From contig JARUPY010000186.1 of NCBI GenBank assembly GCA_029817715.1, positions 372,001 to 436,000 on the forward strand: a DNA stretch of 64,000 nt. Reading direction: 5' to 3'. Positions within the stretch are counted from its first letter, which is position 1. Every line of letters starts with the position of its first letter. The stretch is from Melastoma dodecandrum (taxonomy: Eukaryota; Streptophyta; Magnoliopsida; Myrtales; Melastomataceae). This document shows positions 1 through 12,083 of this stretch, piece by piece. The position numbers and the translations under genes were made by a program. The notes beneath the pieces are model-generated. The model had not been told where the DNA came from. It did not search any database and saw only the letters and a program-made list of their open reading frames with translations.

Positions 1-2670
1 CATTACATGTATATAATGACGCTGGACTGTATGTGCAATTGGCACACAGCAATGTATCCATGAATAGGTGGGATACAGTGGGAGAGTCATGGGGCCAGAT
101 GAGATCCCTTGGATAGTTGGATCAAAGAAGCTGCCTGTATGGAGTTTCATCATGCTTTTCGGCTGTATCACGACATTCTCTACAGACCACAGTTCTCACT
201 CTCAAATGGAAAAGATCGACTCGTTGCTGAAAACCCTGAATAATGAGATGAAAAGAAAGAACAGACTCAAGATGTGACGAATTATCATCTTACATAGGAG
301 ATCCCTTCTTGAATGGAACTCATATGGTGATCATATCTTGAGCACCCGAGTAATCTCAATGCCGGGTTCCCTTCCTCAATGAAGCTGTTGTGGTCCGACC
401 CCGTAATCCTACAGGATCTTTGTCTGGCGCTCTCGTTCGGAATCTTTATCCGACGGGACGAACTGATACCATGTTAAAATTGTGTCGGAATTCCCCTTCA
501 GCAAAAAGCTAGCTATTATGTGAATAAGTCTCAACTCTATTTAAGGTATTGGCCCAGGCCTTTTCTATCCGGTGTGGGACTATCCCAACACCCTCATAAT
601 CCTACATCGGATCTTTGTCTAGGCAAATAATTGTAATGCATTTTTTATGCTACATCTCGCAACTACATTGTTGGCTTGACGAAACAGGTACGTTCTTGTG
701 GGGGAGGGGGGATATCTCCACGTCTGAATATTAAAATTGACGGAAATCCATAAAAGTTGCTGGATCTGCTTGGATAATGATCTAGCCCCGAGAATAAATA
801 ACGAAATTTTTTCATTAGGGACTTCCACAGCAGCATTGAATACCTTAGTATTGTAATAAGGTATCAAGCGACAGAGGAGACTCATTCTTCTCAACTCTTA
901 ATACCCTATCACGCTTCATTGCTTATCCATTTAGTTTCACTGCATCGAATCTGGGCACAAATGTTCTGCCTCTGAATTATGCAGTATGACAACGCAGATG
1001 CTTATCCGGAAGAACAAACAACTCAGCCCATGTCTCGGCCCCCCGAGCTTATTGGAATGATTCAGACTGTATATTTCATGGATAGATCTATCTATTGTTA
1101 CTGCATCATTTATTCAGCGTCGATACGAGCTATGGTGTGACGAAACCAAGTTCCCAGCAACCGAACAGTTAGCAGACCTTCATTAAGTACATGGGATGGG
1201 AAGATGGGGGTTAGCAGGAACGTGAACGTGAGATTGTGGGCTTTGACAAGGACATGACAACTCTTTGAGGTATGATTTTAAAAAACATGAATTCTTTTTG
1301 GTTGTTTGTCCAGTTTCCGGAGCTTTTCCTTCTACTTGGACTCGGCCCGAGTAGGACACCTGGCTATAATTTCCAACAGGGGTAACTGCGTACGGTAAGT
1401 TTCAAACCCAAGACTTCTTTAAGTGAATTCGAGCTCCTTGTCATTTGGATCAACTCCGTGTTGGTAAAAATATGAATATTATTATTTCTCACTATCCATT
1501 TTTTTAATATCATCATCATTATGAAGACTGAGTCGGCCCCAAGGGGGCAGACAGCAGCTTGACCCAACTGCAACCTGCCCAAAGTTAGTGCTTGTTTCTG
1601 GGCTATGATTGTGAAATGCTTATCTCAGATAAGATATTAAGTGAAATCATTGGCTAGGAAATTGTCTCCTCTGCTTTTTGCTTCACTTAATGGTTCTAAC
1701 CTTCTCTGATGAATCTGATAGAGCTTTGCATTCTCCGAAAACTTGGTCCTTGTGGCTAGTTTGGTCCACCGGGTTGAGCTGTCCAGTTCTATAATTCAAC
1801 TTTGCACGAATAAATCAGGACTCCATTTATTGCCATAGTGGAAGAATATTTTAATTTTCACTGAAACGTTATAGAGAGATTGATGGTAGTTTAAAGCAAA
1901 GAGGGCCTACGTGTTTAGGGGGATGGGATCAAATTTAAAGTTTGGACATGATGGTCTTGCCATCAGCTGGAGAAAAGTTTTTTGTCTGATGAGAGTTTTG
2001 TGTAATGAAAGAACTCCCCCGATTGTCAGAATGCAGAATGAAACATCTGGACTTTTAGGCTTTGTGACGACAACTGGGCTAGACAACCAGATTGAGTTGC
2101 ACCCTGTCGTTTCACTTCAACCTTCACTCCCCCAATTATCTACTTGGACCCACCAGCTGGAAATTGAAAACCCATCACAAGCCACAGAAATCAGAATTGT
2201 TTGCAATCCTAGCAAGAATAAATGTATAGTTTTTTCACTGTTACCTGCATTTAGTCCCATCTTTAGACCTACACCCACTTTGGGTAAGATCCACACATGT
2301 TGGTTGAAGCCCCTCCTCATCTGGGTGCAATTTCAGCCTGAACTGATGATGAACATTGCAGAGAAATCACATGGCCCGGATTATCCAACTGTGAATTTTC
2401 ACTTATTTATTTATTATCATTCTTCATGCAGGTGATTAGAAAACGAATATTACATTGCAGACTGTTTGATGATGCTCCAACCAAGCTGGTGTAAATGACT
2501 TTGGTTGTGCCAATGGGTACCCAACTTCTAGGCTTCCAAGCTAACCTCCTACTAGTACTACTATTTATATGTACATCCCCACCTCTGTCAATATTCCACT
2601 GCAAAAATTCATTACTATCCCAAATTCACTCCCCTTTTATCTCATCTCCTCTTGCCTTCACATGCCGTTT
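1..2670. other. No confident gene; 5' intergenic region
   Basis: I see no gene I can name. Plus-strand frame 3 is open from position 3 to a TAG at 117-119 and could be the last exon of a gene starting left of the window, but I do not recognise the peptide. Positions 402-428 and 596-623 carry a short direct repeat (a form of 'atcctacaGGATCTTTGTCT'), and 466-478 resembles a reversed methionine-tRNA primer site, so 280-630 may be retroelement debris. A 174-codon ORF at 1911-2435 has no recognisable domain and lies just upstream of the peroxidase. Confidence 0.4.
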
Positions 2671-2671
2671 C

Positions 2672-2679
2672 TATAAATA
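2672..2679 (+). promoter_or_regulatory. TATA box of the peroxidase gene
   Basis: TATAAATA lies 76 bases before the peroxidase ATG, following a CT-rich stretch. The spacing suits a start site near 2700 and a short leader of about 50 nt. Confidence 0.55.
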
Positions 2680-2754
2680 CATCCCCTGCCCTTTGAGCGT
2701 TTTTCACTGCCCTTGTTTAAATATTTTTGCTTCCCTGTGCAATATATTGTGAGA

Positions 2755-4376
2755 ATGAGGAATTCCGGGCCGATGTTGATGTTATCATTGTTATTGTGTT
2801 CTTGGGTTGGAGCCAATGAGGCTCAGATGTCTTATGATTACTACAAGGCCTCGTGTCCAAATGCCGAGGAGATTGTCCGAAGGGAACTGGTCGACATTTT
2901 CCTGGTGGACGCCACTGCTCCGGCTGCGTTCCTCCGTCTCTTGTTCCACGATTGCCAAGTTCAGGTAATGGTCTCTTTTGAGAACGCCATTTCCTTCCAC
3001 TGCGTTCTCAGGGTAAATGTGGAGGGAAATGCGGATGTAGTTTGTTAATCTCTGGTGAAAAAGTGTCGAGTCAATACAGGGGTGTGATGCATCGATCCTC
3101 CTGGATGCTTACGGATCACGAACCGAATCCGAGATGAAGTCCTACCGGAACTTCGCGATAAGGAAACGGGAAGCGGTGGAGCAGATAAAGTCGGCGCTGG
3201 AAGCAGAGTGCCCGGGGCAAGTCTCGTGCGCGGACATCATCGTGATGGCTGCCCGCGAGTCGGTTTCCTTCTCCGGGGGGCCTCGTATCGGCATTCCTCT
3301 CGGTAGGAAGGACTCGAGGACCTGCAGCTACCAGAGGGCCGACGCGTACCTCCCGTCCCCAAGCATATCCGTCGACAGCTTCCTACAAACCTTCAACTCC
3401 AAGGGGATGAGCCTCGAAGAATCGGTTGCTATTTTGGGTAAGTAGTTGAAGTTGACACCCTTTGATAATTCCAAAACGTTGTCCTCCGGACAAAGATTTG
3501 GTTTGAGTTGGGAATTGGGATTAAGACATTTGTAGTAAATGTAGGGAGTGTCGTATTAAGAAAATTTTTTACCTAAAAATATTTCAAGAAATACGATAAT
3601 AATTTTTAAAATTTATTAGATAATGCTCCTAATAAAGTGTTAGAAACACGGAGTTCAATTTACAAAGAACTTGATATTTCTGCATATTATTTGACGAATT
3701 CTAAAAATTATTGACTTACTTTATAAAATATTTTTTCGATTAATGTTATTTTGGAATATACGTGTAGATGTATAGATTAACTCTCGTAGGTAGTGTTTTC
3801 CTCGTGGTAATAAATTTTTGGCCACCCCACCTAATTCTAACAGCCAGTTATAACGCAGTGCAGCCCTGTCCGCTGCTAGAAACCGGTTACCTTGAAATGA
3901 CACGTACATTTAATTCTAAGACAGTACATGAGTTGTTGTAATGAAAGGAAATCTTGGATCCTTCACGGTTTTCCGCAGGGGCGCACACGCTTGGGGTCGG
4001 CCACTGTCTAAACATCGTCAAGAGATTGTACGACCCGTCTCCGGCGGACAGGATGGACTACACGTTCCAGGCCCAGCTCAGGCTCAGTTGCCCGACGACC
4101 GTCCCCATGGAGAACCTAACCTTTGTGTCCAATGACATCACGCCCGTCATCTTCGACAACCAGTACTTCGTCGGGCTGCTCATGGGACGGGGGCTGTTGC
4201 AGATCGACGCGAGCCTCGCGTCCGATCCCAGGACCCAGCCGATCGTGAGGAACTTCGCCGCCGATCAGAGCTACTTCTACCGAGCATTCTCGTCTGCGTT
4301 CGTGAAGCTTTCCTTGACCAACGTCCTCGGCTCAGCCAGCGGCGAGGTGAGGAGGCGGTGCAGCCATGCAAACTAA
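2755..4376 (+). CDS. Class III secretory peroxidase, three exons
   Basis: Class III peroxidases are haem enzymes of the cell wall and vacuole that oxidise phenolics with H2O2. Exons are 2755-2964, 3080-3437 and 3979-4376 (966 nt, 321 residues), all with GT-AG introns and consistent phase. The ATG at 2755 begins a hydrophobic signal peptide (MRNSGPMLMLSLLLCSWV). The mature part shows the distal haem pocket FHDC followed by GCDAS, the conserved VSCADI segment, and the proximal histidine in GAHTLGVGHC. The cysteines of the usual disulphides are present. One oddity is Q where nearly all members have F just after FHDC. Only two introns are present, fewer than the usual three. The substrate and the closest Arabidopsis isoform cannot be told from sequence alone. 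Confidence 0.95.
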
Positions 4377-5117
4377 AAGGGGCATGTCCCGGAAACCCGA
4401 CGACACAAAACCCCCTCGACAAAACCCGACAAACCAAACAAAGGAATTCTCCGCGATGGGGTTCTTAGTTCTTACTACTCTCCACTGTATGTTTCGCAAA
4501 GATTCATCATAAAAAAAAAGTTGAAAACCGAAGGCGATGTATCTTCCTGACTATCACAAGCTTTTACCTTTCACCATTGATTCTATGTATGTTCGGAAGC
4601 ATTAATGATGCAAGAACCATTGTTTTGGTGGGGGTGTTCACGTGGAGCTGCACCCTCTCAAAGATCCACATTTAAAGACACCCCAAAAGGCACGACAAAA
4701 AGAAAGACAGATGATAGACTCGTGCAGAAAAACATCATAAAAAACGCAATCAGATTTCAATTAGTACAAAAAGGATGAAGACACTGCAAATGCAATTTAC
4801 TTCCATTGGCTGAAAAGGACAGTGTGAGTGCAACGCCTGTTCTACTCCAGCAATGAAAAGAGTGGAACTGATTGGTATGACATAACTAGTGTCTCAAAGT
4901 ATAAGGGAACTTTTACAGTTGGTACAAGAGGAAAAAAGCCGCAGCCACACGTTGGATTCGAGTTAGGTGGCTGGTTTCTATAATGTGGTAATGTGTTTGT
5001 GTGTGTGTGTGTGTCGTCTTTAGTGATTTCGTGTCGTTATTTCGAAAAATCGAGTTAAGGTTTGTTTGTGGTCAGGAGCTTACTTCGATGCGGAAAGAGT
5101 AGTGGTAGGTGATGTTG
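4377..5117. other. Convergent 3' intergenic region with (GT)8 microsatellite
   Basis: This spacer holds the 3' ends of the peroxidase (+) and the GT14 gene (-). A perfect (GT)8 run lies at 4999-5014. I see no other feature. Confidence 0.6.
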
Positions 5118-8100
5118 TCAGTGTGTTGATGCCTGGGAATCTGCACGATGGCTGACAATATCCTCGCTCAACAGGTGCGCGGCAGCTCCCTGAGTGAATT
5201 TTCTCGCGAATAGAAAGCAGGGAACCGGGGATGACCCCACTCGGCATGTCTCTGTCCGTTCCTCGGATGCGTGGTATATATTGTCGATGGCCTGAAAAAA
5301 ATGATAACAGGATATTCAAGAAATGTGGACCGCGCAGATTCGTTGTCCAAATGGAAGAGGTTTCTCAATCCCCATTTATAGGGGTAATGCAATTGATTTG
5401 ATTTTTCCGGGTCAAGTATCTTAAATGTGAGCATGATGGTCCCCTTGGTTATTGAGTTGGCCGGAAGTAATACTAAAGCAGAAATAGATGCCACAATCTG
5501 AAACTACAACTACCGATGAACTGACTGACCTTTATCTCGCCGATCTTAAGGGGACTTGCATCTGGATAAGTAAATGTAAACGGATGCCAATCCTTTTTAT
5601 CCCTTTTCCCTGTCGAGTAGTTCCATAGTGTGTAAGTCACAGGTCTTCGTTCAAGTTCAGGTTCGAGCTCTTTCAACTAGCACAACACAAAATTGTTGAA
5701 TCAAGAGGGGAGGATTTGGAAAGAAGAAACAGGCAACGGTGGTAGTTATGTCGCAGACCTAAAATACGAGCATAAAGGAAAAAGAGCACGCAACAATTAC
5801 ATGCTCGTTGGTACTTACTGCAAGTAATGTCTGCACGTAGTGTTCATCTGGAATACAATTATGAACCTTCTGAAGTTTCTGCAGTTGGCACAGTTGAAAA
5901 CATGGATGCAATCAGCTTTCGTTACACCAAACAGTCTGCATAATTCTACGAAATCTATGATCCATCTTGGACATGCATTAGTCAGAGAGCCGAGAAATCC
6001 ACTAAGGCTGCTGTCACATAACATTTTACACAATGTCCCTTTCCAACTTGGGATTAGTGCTCTGGCTGTCTGGCAGGTGCATTAAGTTTTTTGTCAAAGG
6101 ACAAAGAGGTCCCTAAAGTTGCAAAGGGACAATGATTCCTCAAAATTTTGTCTGTCCATGAGAATTGCTGATGACTGTTAGAAAGAAACAAACCAACTGC
6201 TCAAACTCAATTAGCTCAATAAATAGTGTTGCTTATCCTAAAAATATAGGGCCTTTCTATAACTGACCAAAGTCTCATTTATCAGGAAAACGAGAAAAGC
6301 TATTATTTGAAGTTGCGACATAGAAATGAAATGCAGTAACAATGTGCACACATGATTTGACATTTTCAGCATTGCGAATGTCACCTCAGTTTACTCGCAC
6401 TAGCATATTCTCAGCTCGCCAAGGAGGCCAGAAAGAAGACAAATTGGGAACACAAAAGCTCAGTCAAAAGCTTCTATCATACCTTGCAGAATTTTCTGAA
6501 CACAGCTAGAACAACCTCATCAGCCACAATAACTTTTGCATGCTTGCGGACCAAGGCAATCCACTGGAATAAAAAGGTCAAGTATGGGTAACATTGATGG
6601 TTAGAAGAAGCCATGTATGCAGCAAGAAAGTTTATATCCATTGATCAACACAAAACAGATCATCCATACTCCAAAATTCATCCAATAGGCAGGTAATATT
6701 GTTCCAGATTAAGGGGGAATGGACTAATGGGGATAAAAGGAAATGGGGTTACCTCCCATCTCATGGATGGAATGGACAACAGCTTCGGAAAACAGACTGC
6801 ATATATTTTTAAGTGACATAAGTCACCTCAGAAGAGGAAAATCAACTGCCCTTAAATCCTTCTAAGTTCTGACAGGTGGAGTGTTTATGTCATTCTCAGC
6901 CAAACACTAGAAAGACGTAATATACTTTAAATAACTACAGAATCGAGTGCGTGATCCACCAAACAGATATTTCATTAATTTTCAATCAAGAAAAAACCAA
7001 CACCAATATATCACTTTTCAGTCTCTTGCCAAATTGCAGTTCCCTAGCAAACTACAACATCTCCTAAGGTGAATAAATGGATTTATTTGATCATTAAGGA
7101 AATAATGTATTACATGACAGAAAACAAAGTTCTATCCCCAAAGAGAAAAGATAAAGAAACAAGAGCTAGCAACCAAAAAAAAAAAAGAGCCAACAAATTC
7201 ATTGTTCCATCACCTTGAACTTGTGGATATAAATAAGCTAAGGTGGATGCATCTAACCTGAGATCCTTTCCGCCACTTTTCTTGTGGTATGATTGAGGAC
7301 ATATCTGGGTGGTAATGGTCTTCCTTATCATCAACAAAGCTGTAATAATGAGAGAATCCCGTAAGAGTTGCTAACTTCAGGATAAAAGAAGATATTCAGC
7401 AAGACAGAGTGCTAAGCCAGGCACCTCAACTATCAAAAGGCCTCCATCTACCTGTCCACAAAACTCCTCGGAGATGCCATCAGATAATTGTATATGTAGC
7501 CAAAATTATACAACGGAACACAGCTGCAAAACGGACGGGGAAACATTACCGACATTCTCTGTCAAAATTAACCGAGAGTTGCACGAGGCAAATACCTGTC
7601 CGAAAGAAGAACAAATCTTTGGTTGGCTGGATCCTTCAGAGCTTCGGCAAATAACAGCTTCTCAGCTGCAATCATGCTAGGGTCGCCCCAACCCACCTGA
7701 ACCCAAACAACAATCAACGGTAATCGAAAATCCACACCAGTATCAACGCTCTCCACCCAGTTTGCCCGCTTTTCGCCGGGCCTGGATGCCAAAACTACAC
7801 ATTTCAAGCCGTTACGGACAATAACTACTAGCAGCGGACAAAAGACCTGGATGCTATGCGGCAACTGCCGGCCGTAGAAGAACCGAGACCTTGTCGTGGA
7901 CTCATCGAACACGAACCCCGGCTGCGAATGCACGTACACCGTGAAATTCCCCGCGTCGCCATTCTACAACCAGTGGGAAAATTATTACCGCACGTCCGTC
8001 ATCGCAATTCACATCGAAAACAACGCAGTGAACAAAGAAGAGAAAAGAAACGGACGGATGAAAGGGAAGACGAAGAGACGATCGACAACCTCGAAGAAGG

Positions 8101-8359
8101 AGTTCCAGAGGAAATCGAGGGGGAGGTTGCGGCGGGCGATGAAGAGGAATGCCAGCTTGGGTGGGCCGGCTGGTTGATCGTCGTCGTCGACGGCAGCTGC
8201 GGTGGAGGTGGGGGTGGAGGTGCGGTGGAGGCGGAGGAGGGCGAGGAGGCAGAGGGAGACGGAGAGGAGGAGGACGGCCCTCCAGAGGATCCAAAACACG
8301 TGGCGCATCCTGATTGGGCTTCCCTTCTTCGTCGCCGCCGCCGTCGTCCCCAGTGACAT
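5118..8359 (-). CDS. Core-2/I-branching beta-1,6-N-acetylglucosaminyltransferase-like protein (GT14), nine exons recognised
   Basis: Plant GT14-like type II membrane proteins act in the Golgi; the acceptor of this subgroup is not established. Exons on the minus strand, in order: 8359-8090, 7963-7847, 7696-7596, 7523-7452, 7339-7258, 6563-6483, 5878-5819, 5676-5530 and 5291-5118. They total 1104 nt (367 residues) in frame. The N-terminus has a short cytosolic tail, one membrane anchor (residues about 20-43, FWILWRAVLLLSVSLCLLAL) and then the family start PKLAFLFIARRNLPLDFLW. Later family signatures are FTVYVHSQPGF, FVLLSDSCVPLYNF, SPRSFVDS, WRKGSQW, NCIPDEHYVQTLLA, VTYTLWN and CFLFARKF. A conserved RRPP-type stretch of about 15 residues expected between exons 6 and 7 was not found; both flanking junctions are phase 0, so a small exon may be missed or lost. 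Confidence 0.88.
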
Positions 8360-9461
8360 TGCGTTTGACCGAAAACGACGTCGTTTCCGTTTTCCTACGA
8401 AAAGTTTAATCTTTTCCCGACTTTTGATTTGTACTATAAATGAGAAGAAAAAAGAAATGATCGTGCAACGAACGTGACGATTTAACCGAGATAGAATTTG
8501 TTGACTTTGGCTGTATTCCTTCACATTTACAGAAAGTAACTAACACTAACTAACAGCGGTTAATTAAGGCAAATTGCCTAAAACAACTATCTCATGAAAT
8601 GTTTGCTAAAAAGGTAAGGTAAGAAAAAAGGCAAACTATCAAATTATGGTCTCAACTATTGATCAACTTTCTGTTTTGGCCTAAATTTTATTTAATATAT
8701 GATTTCGATCCGAACTTTCATTTTAACATATTTTATGGCTAGACATCGACATCGTTATGGAGCTTCCTGACGTGGACATAACAGCAGCTGACGTGGATCC
8801 GAGGTGGAGAGTGACGTGGAGAATGGAAATATTGCCACATCGGATCCACGTCAGCTGCCGTTGTCTAGCCATAAAATTGGTTAAAATGGAAAGTCGGGTC
8901 AAAATCATATAACAAACAAAGTTTAGGCCGAAATAGAAGTTGGTCAATAGTTGACGCCATAATTTGATATTTTGCGAACAAAAAACATAACTTGAATTCG
9001 AATTTACCCCGTCTTAATGCCCTCTATATGTTTATGAAGTCGCAAAAATATTTCACGAAATATAATAGAGAGTTTCAAAATTATCAAATAATACCTTAAA
9101 ATCGAATTTTTTTTCCGGGGAACAAAGTCGTACTTTCAAATTTCGATTTTCTTCCCTTGTAGAAAAATAACGAAGTTTTTATTTCGCAAGTTGAAAGGGT
9201 TGAGTTGTGGTGGTTATGGTTCCTCCTCCTTGAAGGACTGCACTTTTTGCCCCCACATGAGATTGACAGATATTTTTTTGAAAAATGAAATTTCTCCTTT
9301 GGATATTTATCCAGTTGTATGTCTGAAGTTAACACTTGTGGTATTGGAGAGAAGCACGCAAGCAGCCTGACCTCGATAATTGTTTGAAAAAGCGTAATCC
9401 ATCCGGAGTATCGTAGCATAGCAGCACCAGAAATCAGATTGAAACACACCACCCTTCTGCT
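8360..9461. other. Intergenic region between divergent GT14 and RbcX genes
   Basis: This spacer should contain the promoters of both genes. Apart from the foldback element at 8631-8975 I see no coding signal. The ORFs at 9096-9590 (-) are antisense to the RbcX transit-peptide exon and to low-complexity sequence. Confidence 0.5.
8631..8975. mobile_element. Foldback MITE, 345 bp
   Basis: The first about 120 bp (from gcaaactatcaaattatgg) reappear inverted at the other end (to ccataatttgatattttgc), with mismatches. They cover matching tracts such as 'ttggcctaaa' and 'ttttatggctagac'. The arms meet around a short centre with a repeated 'cagctgacgtggatcc' motif. It carries no coding sequence. A-rich flanks on both sides prevent a firm target-site duplication call, so the superfamily is open. 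Confidence 0.75.
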
Positions 9462-10517
9462 ATGGATCTCTGCGCTACCCTTCCGTTCCCTCGGATCTGT
9501 CATCGGGGTAGTAAGCTGAGCGAAGAGCGAACTCTTCCCAGTACATTGTTCAAGAGTAGGAGCAGTTCTTTCGGTAGAATCCGGACTCATTGCCAGAAGA
9601 TGTATGTCCCAGGTGAGAGATGTCTTCCTTTCTCTTCCCTTTTGATCCGTTCATCAGATTTCCTCCTCCACTTTTGAGATTTCGTTGGCGAGAGAGTTCA
9701 TTGAGTTTTAAGTACAGGGTTTGGCGAAGCATCGCCTGAGAAAAAGGCTGCAAATCAGCTCCACAAGTTCTTCACTTACATCGCGGTTAGGATAATCTCT
9801 GCACAAATACAGGTTTGTTACCTGAAGCTGCTCCAAGCTGACATCTTATACCTTATCTGTTTTCGCCTTTTTGATTTGTAATCGCAAAGACTTCTGCTGC
9901 TATGGGAAATGGATGTTGGTTTGGATTTACTGTACGTTCCATGATTCGGGTGCAGAGTTACAACCGTGAGGCTTACCAGGACTTGACAGAGTTCTTGAGC
10001 AAGAATTCCTTGAATGATGGGGATGAATTCTGTGCGAAACTGATGCGGGAGTCCCCAAGACACAAGAGCTTGGGTTAGTCTCCTGCATTCTCTGTGTTCT
10101 CTGCATAAATAAACGGTTACCGATCTCACAAATCTGTTTGGTTTCGCAACCGATGCTGTTCTGCCCCTGGGGACAGCTCTGCGCATCCTAGAGGTTAATC
10201 TCGCCTTTTACTAACTCGTGACACCATGTATATAATCATCCTACTGTACATAATCGGACAACTAATGGACTTGCGACTGAATTCAGGTACGATCTGCGTA
10301 TTGCAAGAAGGATTTCGAGTGGGACAACTTAAGAAGAGTTGCATCTAAGGTGAGAGGAGAGTTTCCGTCACTATCATTAGCTCGTTCATAGTATCAATTC
10401 ACACATTTCCCTTTCTCCCTTCTCCTTGGGCAGTTGATGGATGAATCAAACACGAGACTCATGAGGGAGTACGTTGTCGAAACGATAACCGCAACTCCAG
10501 TGGAAAGTGAGAAGTGA
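9462..10517 (+). CDS. RbcX: Chloroplast RbcX-like Rubisco assembly chaperone
   Basis: RbcX dimers clamp the C-terminal tail of the Rubisco large subunit during L8S8 assembly in the stroma. Exons are 9462-9612, 9718-9812, 9956-10073, 10177-10193, 10287-10349 and 10434-10517 (528 nt, 175 residues), all GT-AG and in frame. Exon 1 encodes a serine/arginine-rich transit peptide ending near MYVPGFGEASPEKKAA. The four-helix core follows: LHKFFTYIAVRI, SYNREAYQDLTEFL, SPRHKSLALRILEVRSAYC, FEWDNLRR and NTRLMREYVVET. The fourth exon is only 17 nt (ALRILE region). The pattern matches the plant RbcX1-type paralogue rather than the cyanobacteria-like one; this is by memory of the family, not alignment. 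Confidence 0.9.
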
Positions 10518-11612
10518 TGAAGACCACCAGGAACCATTTATCATGAGCTTGGACTCGAGCCTTATCCCGTAGTTTATTCGAAACTGCTGCACACGGAGTA
10601 TAAAGCCCAGCAGAGTCCCAGACAGAAAAGCTAGAATAGCATGCGACATATAGTAACATTCTCCATCTATTTCCTTAAGCATGCCATCCATGTCAATCAC
10701 CACCTCATTTGTTACATACTGTATATATGCCAAAGAAATACGAAAGTTTTCATGACAGCCCAGAATCCAATGCTAATAAGATTGCGATGGCCGTAAAATG
10801 ATCTCTCCATCACGTACAAAGGACCGGCGAAAAAACAACAATCTTTCTTTCGGATATGAACTCAAACAGACCATGGTGAAGGCATGATATCCATCTACAG
10901 GTCTGCGGGAAGGATATCGAGATGTGCTCTCCACAGAAACCATGGAGGAAGTATGCCAAAATTCAATCCCCGTGAGGGTGTCTGTACCTGGAAAGGACCC
11001 CTGTGACATTGACACACAGAATGGATTGCTTTGCTTTAACAGGTAGGTGAATTAATATCTCCCCGAAACCTTTGTAATGTCATGCCACGGCTTTCATTAA
11101 CGGCGATGAACATCATGCCGTCGTGTTTACTGAGTGAAGGGTATCACTGGAAGCATGTATTTTCCCTGTGCTGAAATATGACTGAGCATATTCTTCGATT
11201 TTCTCAAGCCTGCAATCGGTAAAGCATGCATATCCATCACAAACGCAAAAAAACGTGTTGACCCCAAAAGCGCAACATGTTAGGTAATCCTCCATGTAGT
11301 AGCGAATTCTCCGATGCCAGGATCTTCTCCAACCAGTCGACCCTCGAATGCGCCCTTTCCAACAGTAACGCAGGAGTGCCGGCTGCCGACCACGCTCTCT
11401 GCTGAAGAGCTATATGTTTTGGGGGAGACTGTGATGTGTACTCCAAATGGTTTTTCTTGCTTGGACTGATGCCGAGTGGCAATGTCTGCTAAGTAGAGCA
11501 AGGAATAGACCAGAGTTTGCCGATGCCATTCAGACGGCTTACGGCCCCGTGTGGGCAACATGCTTACAGACACAAAAGTTCAGCATTTTATTGCCGATGG
11601 TAGGAACAACGT
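10518..11612. other. Intergenic region, no supported gene
   Basis: Convergent 3' flanks of RbcX (+) and the OVATE gene (-). Several ORFs of 60-100 codons occur on the minus strand (10773-11015, 11113-11295, 11280-11573), but none shows a domain or splice context I can support. Confidence 0.5.
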
Positions 11613-12083
11613 CTAACCCAGAAACATGTAGGTGCAAACCTCGTAGAATGCCTGGAGTACAACATCTGCAACCAGTTTTGAATTCACGGAAAGGTAAAGC
11701 TTCAAGAGGCGCCGGAGGTCCTTCGGCTGCTCAATCGCATTGGACCGTATCATCTCGGCCATGGAAACTCTGAAATCCTTCACAGGTTCATCCGAATCCA
11801 CTTCCACGGCCACCATCACAACAAATTTGACTCCGGTTGGCACCCTCCGGTTCCGTTCTCCTTCCCTCTCTGTCCCTCTTATGATCTGATCCAGCCTCTC
11901 TTGTACCATGGCATGCGCGAGGAGTGAGATCGTCCCATGATGCTGGGACTGCCTGCCGCTGCTCAACTCGTCGTCGGCAGGGGAAGAAACGCTGGGCCTG
12001 TAGTTGCAGCAAAGGTAACCGCATCCTCCTCCTCCCTTGGGAATCTTCCTCCGCTTCTCGGCGATGCTCCTGAGCATCTTCAT
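11613..12083 (-). CDS. OVATE family protein, putative transcriptional repressor
   Basis: OFPs are plant-specific nuclear regulators that bind TALE homeodomain proteins and shape organ growth. This is a single-exon ORF of 156 residues from the first in-frame ATG at 12083. The N-terminus is basic (MKMLRSIAEKRRK). The C-terminal OVATE domain, about residues 95-153, reads VKDFRVSMAEMI, then PKDLRRLLKLYLSVNS, then VVLQAFYEVC, the usual pattern including the acidic/aromatic end. Lack of introns fits the family. It is short for an OFP. It sits upstream of and divergent from PFP-beta; I recall the same pairing in Arabidopsis (OFP9 beside a PFP-beta gene), which would support orthology. Confidence 0.85.
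   Translation of the reverse strand: MKMLRSIAEKRRKIPKGGGGCGYLCCNYRPSVSSPADDELSSGRQSQHHGTISLLAHAMVQERLDQIIRGTEREGERNRRVPTGVKFVVMVAVEVDSDEPVKDFRVSMAEMIRSNAIEQPKDLRRLLKLYLSVNSKLVADVVLQAFYEVCTYMFLG

Noticed and set aside
280..630. Possible solo LTR or SINE
   Set aside because: Only a short direct repeat and a partial reversed primer-site motif; no clear termini or target duplication.
1911..2435. 174-codon ORF (+) upstream of the peroxidase
   Set aside because: No domain, atypical composition, and an overlapping antisense ORF; position fits the peroxidase promoter.
7856..8356. Long plus-strand ORF rich in Glu and Arg
   Set aside because: Antisense shadow of exon 1 and exon 2 of the GT14 gene.
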